Positions 23,708 to 31,801 of a stretch of DNA of 44,275 nucleotides are shown here, one piece after another (position 1 is the first letter of the stretch; the number at the start of each line of letters is the position of its first letter). Made by a program: the position numbers and the translations under genes. The stretch comes from Vampirovibrio sp041737375 (GTDB taxonomy: Bacteria; Cyanobacteriota; Vampirovibrionia; Vampirovibrionales; Vampirovibrionaceae). Location of the stretch: contig NZ_JBGSRV010000017.1 in the NCBI RefSeq assembly GCF_041737375.1, positions 1 through 44,275 of the forward strand, written 5' to 3'. The notes beneath the pieces are model-generated. The model saw only the letters and a list, made by a program, of their open reading frames with translations, had not been told where the DNA came from and did not search any database.

Positions 23708-24537
23708 TGGGCGCAAGCAAGCTGAAAACGGCCTTGATTTGGCTGGCCATGCTGGTGGGGGCCTTGTTAATGATTCTGCCCTTTTGGGTCATGGTGGTCA
23801 CCTCTTTGGTGGGGCCAGACGAGGTGTTCCAGATGCCGCCCCGCTTGTGGCCAAGGCTGTTCCATTGGGAAAATTACCAGCGGCTGTTTCAACAAGCGCC
23901 ATTGGCCGTGTACTTATTCAACAGTGTGCTGGTGGCGGTGGTAACCACGGTGGGGCATGTGCTGTTTTCGGCCATGGCGGGTTACGCCTTTTCCCGACTG
24001 CATTTTCCCCATAAAAACAAGCTGTTTTTTGTGTTTTTAATGACCATGATGGTGCCGCCCCAGGTTAATATTGTGCCTTTGTTCTTCCTGATGAAGTCTT
24101 TTCACTGGCTGGACAGCTATGCGGCCCTGATTGTACCGGGCTTGTTCGGGGCGTTTGGGGTATTTATGTTGCGGCAATGGTTCAACGGCTTGCCCACCGA
24201 GCTGGAAGAGGCCGCCCGTATAGATGGATGCAACCCCTGGCAAATTTTCTGGAAAATTGCCCTGCCTTTGGCCACGCCAGCCATGGCGGCTCTGGCCATT
24301 TTTGTGTTTATCAACACTTGGAATAGCTTTATGTGGCCCCTGATTGTGACCCATTCGGAAGGCATGCGTACCTTGCCGGTGGGCATTGCCACCCTGAAGG
24401 GCAGTTTCAGAGACACCACCGACTGGACTGTGCTGATGGCTGCCGCCACGCTCTCCATTTTGCCGGTGGTTATTGTATTTTTGATCGGTCAAAAGCAGTT
24501 TATGAAAGGCATTATGGCAGGTGGGGTGAAGGAATAG
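23704..24537 (+). CDS. ABC sugar transporter permease, UgpE/MalG type
   Basis: 277 residues, starting in an ATGA overlap with the first permease. Six membrane segments; the N-terminus ALIWLAMLVGALLMILPFW and the EAA loop EEAARIDGCNPWQIFWKIALPL are typical of MalG/UgpE-type subunits. No ATP-binding gene follows: the next gene is on the opposite strand. The importer must therefore borrow an ATPase encoded elsewhere, as MsmX-dependent sugar importers do. Confidence 0.92.
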   Translation: MMGASKLKTALIWLAMLVGALLMILPFWVMVVTSLVGPDEVFQMPPRLWPRLFHWENYQRLFQQAPLAVYLFNSVLVAVVTTVGHVLFSAMAGYAFSRLHFPHKNKLFFVFLMTMMVPPQVNIVPLFFLMKSFHWLDSYAALIVPGLFGAFGVFMLRQWFNGLPTELEEAARIDGCNPWQIFWKIALPLATPAMAALAIFVFINTWNSFMWPLIVTHSEGMRTLPVGIATLKGSFRDTTDWTVLMAAATLSILPVVIVFLIGQKQFMKGIMAGGVKE

Positions 24538-24711
24538 TTAAATGAACAGGGCGTGGCGCTCAAGCGTTTTGAGGGATTCATAGGATAGCCCTGCCTCAGT
24601 GAGTTCTTCGGGGATGATGTTAAACAGTTCAATCAGGCGCAGCGCCTCTGGGTGTAGTTCGGATAGTGCCAATTGGTCCTGAACCTGGGCAATGGCCTGA
24701 TTTCTGGTCAT
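24538..24711 (-). CDS. small hypothetical protein
   Basis: 57 residues from the ATG at 24711, with GGAAGG/AGGG about 7 nt upstream. An all-helical acidic peptide (QVQDQLALSELHPEALRLIELFNIIPEELTEAG). It ends directly against the convergent permease gene. No family recognised; it could be a small adaptor or regulator. Extension to an ATG at about 24801 is possible but without a ribosome site. Confidence 0.45.
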   Translation of the reverse strand: MTRNQAIAQVQDQLALSELHPEALRLIELFNIIPEELTEAGLSYESLKTLERHALFI

Positions 24712-25094
24712 GCTCTGCCCTTCCTGGAATAACCAGGCCGAGTTCATTGATCGGATACGCGATTTTTGAGTTCTTCTCATACACAACCACTTCATACACA
24801 AATCACTGATTTATCTTGCGCTGACTGCTATTTCAGCGCCTCTTTATCCACAAATTAGCCTGTAATCAGCATAGAGATCTCTTCAGAGGATCTCAAGCGG
24901 CAAATATACTACACTGGATCCAAGCAGAACCGGAAAATGACAGTAAGCAGGCTGATCAAGTAGGATCGATCTCATTGTTACCTTTTGAACTTTTCTGTAG
25001 TTTCTTCAAGTATTATGAATATTATCGGTCGATTTTTGGCCGGTTCATGGTGGTTTAAAACCGCTTGGTTGTTTAAAGTGAGGTATGTTTATTT
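24712..25094. other. non-coding stretch between divergent small genes
   Basis: About 380 bases containing the promoters of two divergent genes. I see no repeat, and only a weak hairpin near 25033-25048 (CGATTTTTGGCCGG region). No convincing ORF. Confidence 0.35.
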
Positions 25095-25487
25095 ATGGCA
25101 AAAGCAATTAACTGGCCCCTTGCATTTCGGGAGGAAGTGATAACCGAGGATTGCGAAAATCTATATAGCGCCTTCCGGCTGGGTAGCCTGTATTATGAGA
25201 ATCGCTACTGGGTGCCGGATGAGGTGGTGGACATTCGGGTGAACCACAAAAAAATCAGAAAAGCCCAAGTGGTGGGTGATTTGAGACAATGCGCCATCAG
25301 CGAGCTGTCACCAGAAGACTTTAGGCAGCAAAAAACCACGCTACGCACTCGGGAAGCCCTGATTCGCTTTTTGGCGGAAACCTATAACCAGCCCGTGGAT
25401 GAACAGACCCCGGTGACCATAGTGACGTATCGCAATCAACCCGTGATTCCCGAGGAGATTGAACAGCAGGATGATCCGCATATGTAG
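25095..25487 (+). CDS. hypothetical protein, possibly ASCH/PUA-like
   Basis: 130 residues. The pattern INWPLAFREEVITEDCENLYSAFRLG, VVDIRVNHKKIRKAQVVGDLRQCAISELSPEDF resembles the small beta-barrel ASCH/PUA-like fold, which binds RNA (a W/F-x-x-x-I start, a basic strand, then an I-S-E-L-S/T-x-E-D-F segment). This is a resemblance of shape, not a certain family call. It lies alone between divergent and convergent neighbours and ends in a long stem-loop. Confidence 0.6.
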   Translation: MAKAINWPLAFREEVITEDCENLYSAFRLGSLYYENRYWVPDEVVDIRVNHKKIRKAQVVGDLRQCAISELSPEDFRQQKTTLRTREALIRFLAETYNQPVDEQTPVTIVTYRNQPVIPEEIEQQDDPHM

Positions 25488-25531
25488 CCTCGCCAAAGCG
25501 ACTTTGGCTTGATTCCAGCCGCTTTGCGAGG
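25488..25531. terminator. long stem-loop between convergent genes
   Basis: CCTCGCCAAAGCG 25488-25500 pairs with CGCTTTGCGAGG 25520-25531 with one bulged base. It lies between the convergent hypothetical gene and the flagellin gene, so it may stop transcription in both directions. The T-run is short on both strands. Confidence 0.55.
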
Positions 25532-25548
25532 GTTTGAGCTGTAATGGA

Positions 25549-26391
25549 CTACCGCCCTAACAAGCTGAGCGCAATACTAGGAAAGGTGTTGGCCTGTGCA
25601 AAGGCGTAAGCGCCTGCCTGTTGCAGGATTTGCAAGCGGGCCAAATTGGCCGACTCAAAGGCCACATCGGTATCTCGAATGCTGGAAAGTGAGGCCGATA
25701 CGTTGGTTTTGGCAATACTGTTGTAATCCATGCGGTTAATCATGCGGTTTTGGTAACCGCCAATGCTGGCCAGGTTGCCAGCCACCGTGCCTATGGCCGA
25801 ATCAATCTGGCCCAGTAAGGTGGTGGCGTTGGCTGCCGATGCCAGCGTGGTTTGTGTAATATTTAACCCGCTGGCCCCGGTGGTGTTGTTACTAAACGCC
25901 GCCTTAATATCAACGCTATCCCCGGTATTGGGGCCTGCCTGAATGTTAAAGGCCGCCCCGCCCGAAATAGAGCCGTCCAGTAAGGCGAAATCCCCAAAAC
26001 TGGTGCCGGACGTGATGCTGGTAATGGCGGCCAGTTCGGCAGTTAGGCTGTCTTCAAAAGCGGCGTACTGGGCGGAGCTGTTGGTGCCATTGGCCGCCTG
26101 AACCGCCAGTTCCCGGATGTTTTGCAAGTGCTCATTTACTTGCTGTAAAGCGCTATCGGCGGTTTGTAGCATGCTTAAGCCTTGTTGGGCGTTGCTGGTG
26201 CCTGCGTCGTAGCCTCGAATCTGGCTGGTCATGTTTTCAGCCACCATAATCTGGGCGGCCCCGTCTCCGGCCCGGTTTAAGCGAGATCCGGTTGAAAGCC
26301 GCTCCAGGCTTTTGTTGAGCCGACTATTGGTAGCGTTGAGGTAGCGGCTAATATTCAGCCCAATGGTATTGCTGTTCAAGGTAATGGTCAT
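25549..26391 (-). CDS. flagellin (copy 1)
   Basis: 280 residues. N-terminal D0/D1 helices: NISRYLNATNSRLNKSLERLSTGSRLNRAGDGAAQIMVAENM. C-terminal helices: VSASLSSIRDTDVAFESANLARLQILQQAG and a Leu-Leu-Gly-Arg end. The variable middle is short (about 90 residues), so the filament surface domain is reduced. It is clearly different from the second flagellin at 27508-28380: it starts SNTIGLNISRYLNATNS rather than the canonical NTNISSLIAQRRL, and its D0 motif has GDGAAQIMVAENM for DDAAGLTISQNL. The variant may be a minor filament or hook-proximal subunit. No clear sigma-28 promoter was found. Confidence 0.92.
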   Translation of the reverse strand: MTITLNSNTIGLNISRYLNATNSRLNKSLERLSTGSRLNRAGDGAAQIMVAENMTSQIRGYDAGTSNAQQGLSMLQTADSALQQVNEHLQNIRELAVQAANGTNSSAQYAAFEDSLTAELAAITSITSGTSFGDFALLDGSISGGAAFNIQAGPNTGDSVDIKAAFSNNTTGASGLNITQTTLASAANATTLLGQIDSAIGTVAGNLASIGGYQNRMINRMDYNSIAKTNVSASLSSIRDTDVAFESANLARLQILQQAGAYAFAQANTFPSIALSLLGR

Positions 26392-26467
26392 CTTTACTCA
26401 ATCCTTTCACTGGCCCTGATAGAATCCCCGATGATTTTATTGATTTGAGCGGGTTGAGCCGTTACGA

Positions 26468-26686
26468 CTACCTTGAATCATGCTGTTTTAAAGCCAGCCA
26501 TGCCGCGTTATCCAGTGCGCGAACCGATATATGACCGCTTTGGTGGTTCTCTTGGGTCACCTGATCACGGGGGGTGTTCTCTGAATGCGCATGTTGGTGT
26601 TTCCACCCGGAGAAAGCACCGTTTCTCATGGAAGGATCGGGTATTTTGGCTGGAAATGTTTCCTGATTGTGGTGTTGCTTTTGCAT
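26468..26686 (-). CDS. small hypothetical protein between the flagellin genes
   Basis: 72 residues from the ATG at 26686. The reason to accept it is a near-perfect ribosome-binding site, AAGGAG, 7-8 nt upstream. The product is hydrophilic and rich in His, Gln and Asn (MQKQHHNQETF, KHQHAHSE, VTQENHQSGH). A longer in-frame extension upstream exists but has no start signal. The same AAGGAGA motif precedes the next small gene and flagellin copy 2, so they may share regulation. Function unknown. Confidence 0.45.
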   Translation of the reverse strand: MQKQHHNQETFPAKIPDPSMRNGAFSGWKHQHAHSENTPRDQVTQENHQSGHISVRALDNAAWLALKQHDSR

Positions 26687-27160
26687 GGCCTGTCTCCTTA
26701 ATGGTTTTGGGCGTTTAAACCACCCGGCGCCCGCTTCCTGCCAGCGCCCGACTTGTTTGGAATATGGGGATGATGAACCTGTGAGCCGGGGGGAACCTGT
26801 ATGAGGTGTGGAAGCGCAGGGCGGAACGCGCCAGATACTTCTACTGTTTCCAGCCAAAGATTCCAGAACGAACTTGTTCAGTGTTAGAAGGGAGCCGGTT
26901 TGTTCCCTGTGGGTACCCTGATCAACCACGGTATGGGGACTTACGGCATTCACCGGATATTCCAAAAATCGCCTCAACTCTAAATGAAGGGGCGTTAGCG
27001 TTGAATACGCTCTATTTGGGAACAGAGCCTGATGAACGATAGGTCCTGATGAATTACCAAGTTTTAGTATCGACTTGATTTCTGAGGAGCTGAAGGGTAC
27101 AGCGGACGATTCGTTACATTCCTTTACGGGTAGGGCTTTTTAAAATGCAGCCCATTAAAA
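26687..27160. other. non-coding stretch between small flagellar-region genes
   Basis: About 470 bases. Frames are open on both strands but none has a ribosome-binding site, and their products look random (Arg/Pro/Ser-rich). It should hold the promoter of the 72-residue gene. No repeat recognised. Confidence 0.35.
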
Positions 27161-27162
27161 AA

Positions 27163-27189
27163 GCCCCACTTTTTGTAAGTGGGGCTTTT
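27163..27189. terminator. intrinsic terminator
   Basis: GCCCCAC 27163-27169 pairs with GTGGGGC 27179-27185; the stem is flanked by AAAAAA on the left and TTTT on the right. On the minus strand the stem is followed by TTTTTT, so it ends the transcript of the small gene at 27218-27409. Confidence 0.85.
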
Positions 27190-27217
27190 GCGGTTTTTTA
27201 GGTTGACGTGGCTGGGG

Positions 27218-27409
27218 TTATTGGTGTTTTCGCACGGCCATGGCCACGGCAACCCGGCAACTGGACAGGGCAGCGTCTGAAGCGGCTATGTTCTCCATAA
27301 TTACTTTTAGGGTTTGGCTGGAGACACCGGTGGGCAAAGCAGGCCCGCCCAAGCTGTTGATTTGTTGAATGGCGTTGTCGGACATAAACTTCATGGGGGT
27401 TTTTGACAT
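27218..27409 (-). CDS. small hypothetical protein downstream of flagellin
   Basis: 63 residues from the ATG at 27409, with AAGGAGA 6 nt upstream. Sequence features: SDNAIQQINSLGGPALPTGVSSQTLKVIMENIAASDAALSSCRVAVAMAVRKHQ, a short helix pair with a glycine/proline turn between (given here in part only for orientation of residues 11-63). It lies about 100 bp after flagellin copy 2 on the same strand and is followed by a terminator, so it may be cotranscribed. Size and position would suit a flagellar accessory or regulator, but no family is recognised. Confidence 0.55.
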   Translation of the reverse strand: MSKTPMKFMSDNAIQQINSLGGPALPTGVSSQTLKVIMENIAASDAALSSCRVAVAMAVRKHQ

Positions 27410-27507
27410 AAGGCTCTCCTTAGGTTGGGCAATGAACAAAACAACACGGCATAATACAATCCCGGCGGGATATCAGAGGTTTACAAGGACAGTTTTGCTA
27501 AAGAGCG

Positions 27508-28380
27508 TTAGCGATTTTGCAACAGGCTGAGGATCATTCGAGGGAGCTGGTTGGTTTGGGACAAAACGGTTGTAGCGGCTTCGGTTAAAATTTGAGATTG
27601 GGTCATCAAAGCAGCTTCAGAGGCGATATCCACATCCCGGATTCTGGAATTGGAGGCCGAGAAGTTTTCCACGCCCTGTTCCAGGTTGCTGCTAACGCTT
27701 TCCAGCTGGTTTTGAAAAGAGCCGATGGTGGCCCGTTGCACGTTCACTGCTTGCAGCGCTGAGTCTACATCGGTTAGAAACGTCATGGACAAGGCATTGG
27801 TGCTTAAGTCAATATCGGCCACGGTGGCAAAGGTTTTGGGCAGGACGCCCACAATGCCAATGCCAATGGAGCTGGCATCCACCAGTGCGGGGCTTAAATC
27901 AACACTATTGGTTCCCGCGTTGGAGTTGGGGCCAATTTGCAGTTGGGCGTTGGTGGTGGTGCCATCTAGTAATGGAATGCCGTTCAGGTTGGTGGCGGCC
28001 GCAATGCGATCCACATCCGCCAGCAAGGATTTGATTTCGTTGGTAATCGACAGACGTGCGACGGCATCGTTGGTATCGTTGGCCGCCTGAACGGTCAGTT
28101 CCCGCACCCGTTGCAGGTTATCGCCAATAACACCCAGAGAACCTTCGGCGGTTTGTAACACGCTAACGCCATCCAGCGTATTGCGAGACGCCTGTTTCAT
28201 CCGACGAATTGAGCTTACCAGGTTTTGAGAAATGGTCAGTCCCGCTGCGTCATCGGCAGCCCGGTTAATGCGGAACCCGGATGATAAACGCTCCAGCGAT
28301 TTTTGCAGGCTTTTGGAATTGGTTCCCAGTCTGCGTTGGGCAATGAGGGAACTAATATTGGTATTGGGTACTAAAGACAT
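27508..28380 (-). CDS. fliC: flagellin (copy 2, canonical type)
   Basis: 290 residues from the ATG at 28380 with AAGGAGA about 9 nt upstream; longer in-frame extension has no start signal. Classical N-terminus NTNISSLIAQRRL, then LSSGFRINRAADDAAGLTISQNL and TVQAANDTND. The C-terminus has NSRIRDVDIASEAALMTQSQIL and ends LLQNR. The central variable region is short. It is exported through the flagellar secretion system and polymerises into the filament. Copy 1 lies 1.1 kb downstream on the same strand. Confidence 0.94.
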   Translation of the reverse strand: MSLVPNTNISSLIAQRRLGTNSKSLQKSLERLSSGFRINRAADDAAGLTISQNLVSSIRRMKQASRNTLDGVSVLQTAEGSLGVIGDNLQRVRELTVQAANDTNDAVARLSITNEIKSLLADVDRIAAATNLNGIPLLDGTTTNAQLQIGPNSNAGTNSVDLSPALVDASSIGIGIVGVLPKTFATVADIDLSTNALSMTFLTDVDSALQAVNVQRATIGSFQNQLESVSSNLEQGVENFSASNSRIRDVDIASEAALMTQSQILTEAATTVLSQTNQLPRMILSLLQNR

Positions 28381-28655
28381 ACGGCACGTTCTCCTTAACG
28401 TTTCCGCCGTCGCCTGTCCGTGGCGACCGGTGAGTGAATCGGTTCTTGAAATTGGTTTCGGTTCACCCCCGGCAAAACTTGATAGTCCGCCTCCCGGATT
28501 TCCTCCCAATGAATGACCCATATCCGGGGGAAGGCCTTGGTGTGTTGTTTACACCACTTTTTTCAGGCTGGAATCCTTTGCACTGTGTTGTTTTATGGTA
28601 AAGTAGAGTCAAAGAGTTCTTTGTGAAACTGTTGTATGAAAGTGAGGGTTGGCCA

Positions 28656-29984
28656 GTGAAGATCGCCGTTATTGGATCGGGCTATGTGGGAACCGTAACC
28701 GGGACTTGTTTGGCAGAAATGGGCCATCATGTGGTGTGCGCCGATGTCAAAGCAGGCCGCATGCGGAATTTGCAGGAAGGCAAAGTTCACTTTTACGAAG
28801 AGGCTCTGGAGCCTTTGATCCGGGGCAACCGGGAAGAGGGTCGGCTGGAATTTACCACCGATATCGTGCAAGCCGTTTGCAATTCCGAAGTTATTTTTCT
28901 GTGTATCGGAACCCCATTGCTTCCTTCCGGCAAGCCTGATTTCAGCAGTTTATCCGCCGCCGTTAAAAGTATTGCCGAAGGCATTGACGGGTATCGGTTG
29001 ATCATTGAAAAAAGCACCCTGCCCATTAAAACCGGAGAATGGCTGCAATCGCTGCTGCAAGAGCAGGTTCCAGTGGGTATTGAGTTTGATATTGCCGCGG
29101 TTCCCCAGTTTTTGCGGGAAGGCCATGCCGTTAATGATTTTATGCACCCGGATCGCATTATTGTAGGGGCGGAAAGCAAGCGGGCCATTGATACCATTGT
29201 GGAAATCTATCGCCCCCTGAATGCCCCCATTCTGGTGACTGATACCAACAGTGCGGAGTTGATTAAACACGCCACCAACGCCTTTTTGGCCACCAAAATC
29301 TCGTTTATCAATTCCATTGCTCAAATTTGCGAAAAAACCGGTGCGGATATCACCAGCGTGGCCCGAGGGCTGGGACTGGATCACCGTATTGGGCAGGAGT
29401 ACCTGAATGCGGGTATCGGTTACGGAGGCATCTTTTTCCCCAAAGATTTGAACTCCCTGATTAACATTGCCGAGGATTATCATTTAAACCTGGATTTGCT
29501 CAAGCAAGTGGATATTATTAACCGTTATCAGCGCATTAGCTTTATTGAAAAAATTGATGAGGCTCTGGGCAAAAACCTGTCGGGCAAAACCATTGCCATT
29601 TGGGGTATTGCTTACCGCCCTCATACCGATGACTTGCGGGATACCCCCAGCTTAACCATTGTGCGTGGACTGGAAAAGCGAGGGGCTAAAATCCGGGCCT
29701 ACGATCCGTTGGCCATGGAGCAGGCCAAAGAGTTGTTGCCCGATATTACCTACTGCCAATCGCCCTACGAGGCGGCTCAAGGGGCCGATGCCATCGCTAT
29801 TTTGACCGAATGGGACGATTTTGCTTACGTGAACTTCCTGCGTTTGCGTCAGGAAAGCGACTGTCGTCTGATTGTGGATGGCCGCAACCTGTTTAACCCC
29901 GAGCGCATGAGAAACCTGGGTTACACCTACGTTAGCATTGGCCGTCGCAAAATTCTGGCTGAAAAATCCCCGCTAAAAGTATAG
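28656..29984 (+). CDS. UDP-glucose/GDP-mannose dehydrogenase family protein lacking the catalytic Cys
   Basis: 442 residues from GTG at 28656 (AGGG 8 nt upstream). NAD-binding start MKIAVIGSGYVGTVTG, three-domain architecture, central ELIKHATNAFLATKISFINS with the conserved Lys and Asn, and a C-terminal UDP-binding domain (IAIWGIAYRPHTDDLRDTPS) with all general features of UDP-glucose 6-dehydrogenase. However, the active-site loop is GIGYGGIFFPKD instead of G-x-G-x-G-G-x-C-x-P-K-D: position 260, the thiohemiacetal cysteine, is Phe. In addition P-E-F-L-R-E-G is PQFLREG, so one catalytic Glu is Gln151. The loop's PKD is kept. It may not complete the four-electron oxidation to UDP-glucuronate; see findings. 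It stands alone, with a terminator after it. Confidence 0.88.
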   Translation: MKIAVIGSGYVGTVTGTCLAEMGHHVVCADVKAGRMRNLQEGKVHFYEEALEPLIRGNREEGRLEFTTDIVQAVCNSEVIFLCIGTPLLPSGKPDFSSLSAAVKSIAEGIDGYRLIIEKSTLPIKTGEWLQSLLQEQVPVGIEFDIAAVPQFLREGHAVNDFMHPDRIIVGAESKRAIDTIVEIYRPLNAPILVTDTNSAELIKHATNAFLATKISFINSIAQICEKTGADITSVARGLGLDHRIGQEYLNAGIGYGGIFFPKDLNSLINIAEDYHLNLDLLKQVDIINRYQRISFIEKIDEALGKNLSGKTIAIWGIAYRPHTDDLRDTPSLTIVRGLEKRGAKIRAYDPLAMEQAKELLPDITYCQSPYEAAQGADAIAILTEWDDFAYVNFLRLRQESDCRLIVDGRNLFNPERMRNLGYTYVSIGRRKILAEKSPLKV

Positions 29985-30090
29985 CCTGTTGGGGAGCGCT
30001 TGCCTGAGCGATAAGTTTAAACAATAGAACTTAGAACTTGGGCAATGCAATTCAGAGTACGCAAGCTTAGCGGATTCATTTAAAATAGAA

Positions 30091-30136
30091 GGGAGCCGGT
30101 CAAACAATCTTTGGGTTGCGGGGTGGCTCCCTTTTT
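30091..30136 (+). terminator. intrinsic terminator after the dehydrogenase gene
   Basis: GGGAGCC 30091-30097 pairs with GGCTCCC 30125-30131 across a 27-nt loop and is followed by TTTTT (30132-30136). Confidence 0.7.
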
Positions 30137-30163
30137 AAAAACAGAGGTGTGGTTAGCGTTTTT

Positions 30164-30838
30164 ATGGCCAATTTGAAAGATCAATCCCTACAAGGTGGCT
30201 CCCTGCCCCGCAAAATTGCGGAAGTATGGCCGGGAAGCGCTTTTTATGAGCCTAATGCGGTGAAAGCCATTCAGCAAAAAGTGGACAGGCTGGCCGCCCA
30301 TATGCAAAAGCAGCTGAATGAGCATGAAGCCGCTATGCACAATACCTGTCAGGTTTTTGAGTATTTGTTACAGGACATGGAAAACTTTGTGGAGTGCTTT
30401 CAGTCCGCCTTTGACGCCAGAAACCCTGAAGATCTTGAAAAGTATGGCCCCCGCATTCGCTCACAATCTGATCCCGATCGCTCGGTGGGGATTTTACAGA
30501 TTTTGTGGCATGCCATTAGTTTTACCACCCGTGGCAATACCAAGCCGTTGGCCCTGAATCGGCCGGGGCGTCCGCCTGCCTTTACCGGGCGTATTATCGC
30601 CCTGAATGGGGATTTTTTGGATACCCGCAGCAATTTGCATGCAGCCAGCTTTAACGAGCTGCTGGATCAGGAAATTGCCTCTCTGTATGTGCCTGCGGAC
30701 CCGGCAGCGCCAGCGGTGATGAGTATCAAGCATTTGGCTGGTGAGGAAATCTACTTCCATCAAGCCGACGCCCCCCGGCGTTTCCTGCTTAAAGTGGTGG
30801 AAATTGTTTGCGGTGGCGGCTTTTTCCACGAGCAGTAG
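30164..30838 (+). CDS. hypothetical protein
   Basis: 224 residues from the ATG at 30164; an in-frame TTG at 30116 lies inside the terminator stem region and is unlikely. Helical N-terminal half (KAIQQKVDRLAAHMQKQLNEHEAAMHNTCQVFEYLLQDMENFVECF), then a beta-rich C-terminal half (TGRIIALNGDFLDTR, EEIYFHQADAPRRFLLKVVEIVCGG). No membrane segment or signal. No family recognised. It is a single gene between a terminator and a convergent gene. Confidence 0.65.
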   Translation: MANLKDQSLQGGSLPRKIAEVWPGSAFYEPNAVKAIQQKVDRLAAHMQKQLNEHEAAMHNTCQVFEYLLQDMENFVECFQSAFDARNPEDLEKYGPRIRSQSDPDRSVGILQILWHAISFTTRGNTKPLALNRPGRPPAFTGRIIALNGDFLDTRSNLHAASFNELLDQEIASLYVPADPAAPAVMSIKHLAGEEIYFHQADAPRRFLLKVVEIVCGGGFFHEQ

Positions 30839-30876
30839 GGCCAAAACAATCATAAGCGCCGCATGCCCCCCCCCGA

Positions 30877-31272
30877 TCAACACTCCGTTTGCAGGGTGGT
30901 TTCAATCATTTGCGCAATGGAGGGGATGAGCCGGGTTTGTAAATCTTCGGGGCAATCGCAAAGCAGTTGAATGGCTGAACTCAGGGCCTCGTGCAGGTCG
31001 TACCACCGGCGGTGCTGCCTGTGCTCATCCCAGGAGGCTTGAGTGGCCAGCGTTTGATTCAGCGCTTCAGTGGAAATGTCGGTGTCCTCTTCCATCTGAT
31101 GCTCCACCACGATTTTGATAATATTGAGGGCCACCTGAGCCTGTTGCTTATCAGTGGCTTGGCGTAGCTGTTCCAGCGCTCTTTGCAGGACAGGATCCTG
31201 GTCGTACCAGCGATTGGCCAGATTTAATTCGGGTTCTTCCTTGGGGCTGTTCATGTTGGGTGGATCAGTCAT
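30877..31272 (-). CDS. hypothetical helical protein
   Basis: 131 residues from an ATG at 31272 (an internal ATG at 31254 is an alternative; neither has a strong ribosome site). Entirely helical and acidic: NLANRWYDQDPVLQRALEQL, QVALNIIKIVVEHQ, LPSIAQMIETTL-type helices, with TPR/HEAT-like packing possible. No family recognised. A run of nine C lies at 30866-30874 between its stop and the convergent gene. Confidence 0.55.
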   Translation of the reverse strand: MTDPPNMNSPKEEPELNLANRWYDQDPVLQRALEQLRQATDKQQAQVALNIIKIVVEHQMEEDTDISTEALNQTLATQASWDEHRQHRRWYDLHEALSSAIQLLCDCPEDLQTRLIPSIAQMIETTLQTEC

Positions 31273-31306
31273 ATCAACAATATGGTTATTATAGCCTCCG
31301 CCTTGG

Positions 31307-31336
31307 TTGACAAGCACCCTCCATTCAACCCATAAT
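31307..31336 (+). promoter_or_regulatory. sigma-70-type promoter of the CAT-anticodon tRNA
   Basis: TTGACA at 31307-31312, 18 bp spacer, CATAAT at 31331-31336, placed 11 bp before the mature tRNA start. It overlaps the upstream region of the divergent hypothetical gene. Confidence 0.65.
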
Positions 31337-31347
31337 AAAGTCCCCAA

Positions 31348-31421
31348 GGCATAGTAGCTCAGTTGGCTAGAGCACGCGGTTCATACCCGCGGTGTCGCTG
31401 GTTCGATTCCAGCCTATGCCA
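31348..31421 (+). tRNA. tRNA with CAT anticodon (tRNA-Met, elongator type likely)
   Basis: Cloverleaf GGCATAG/CTATGCC acceptor, D arm GCTC...GAGC, anticodon stem CGCGG/CCGCG around TTCATAC (anticodon CAT), T arm GCTGG-TTCGATT-CCAGC, discriminator A. The 1-72 pair is G-C, which argues against an initiator tRNA; tRNA-Ile2 with a modified C34 cannot be excluded. A T-run follows. Confidence 0.92.
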
Positions 31422-31528
31422 TTTTTTAATTTCTTCAGGTTTCTGGATTTCATGGAGGAAGTGGTTGCCCTCCTTCGGAGATCCCTTTATAAATAAAGGG
31501 AGTCTGAAAGAGTGAAAGTGAGAGGCCT

Positions 31529-31795
31529 ATGTCCACAAGCCAACCGTCGTTGCCGCCCAATATGCAGATTTCCGTGCTGGTGTTTATGAAATCCTTGGCC
31601 ACGCCGCTGGTTTTATACTCGGATAACGCCAATCAGCTTTATGATGAAATAAAACAGCTGATTAAAACGGCCAATCCCCATACCCCCAAACTGGTTGAAA
31701 AACAGGGCGCTGGCCCTCTAAAAAAAGTCGCTTTTCTGGATACCGAGATTTCAGGGGTGGCCATGCAGCTAGAGCCGGTTTTTGGTCAGCGCTAA
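31529..31795 (+). CDS. small hypothetical protein
   Basis: 88 residues; GAGAGG precedes the ATG. The motifs ISVLVFMKSLATPLVLYSDNANQLYDEIKQLIKTA and PLKKVAFLDTEISGVAMQLEP suggest a compact alpha/beta fold: strand, strand, helix, strand, strand. No family recognised. Convergent with the TPR gene, with 6 bp between the stop codons. Confidence 0.6.
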   Translation: MSTSQPSLPPNMQISVLVFMKSLATPLVLYSDNANQLYDEIKQLIKTANPHTPKLVEKQGAGPLKKVAFLDTEISGVAMQLEPVFGQR

Positions 31796-31801
31796 AATCG
31801 G

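Noticed and set aside
26687..26977. Upstream extension of the 72-residue gene to 169 codons
   Set aside because: No start signal, and the strong AAGGAG site lies at the shorter start.
30866..30874. Run of nine C as a phase-variation tract
   Set aside because: It lies between two convergent genes, outside both reading frames and promoters.
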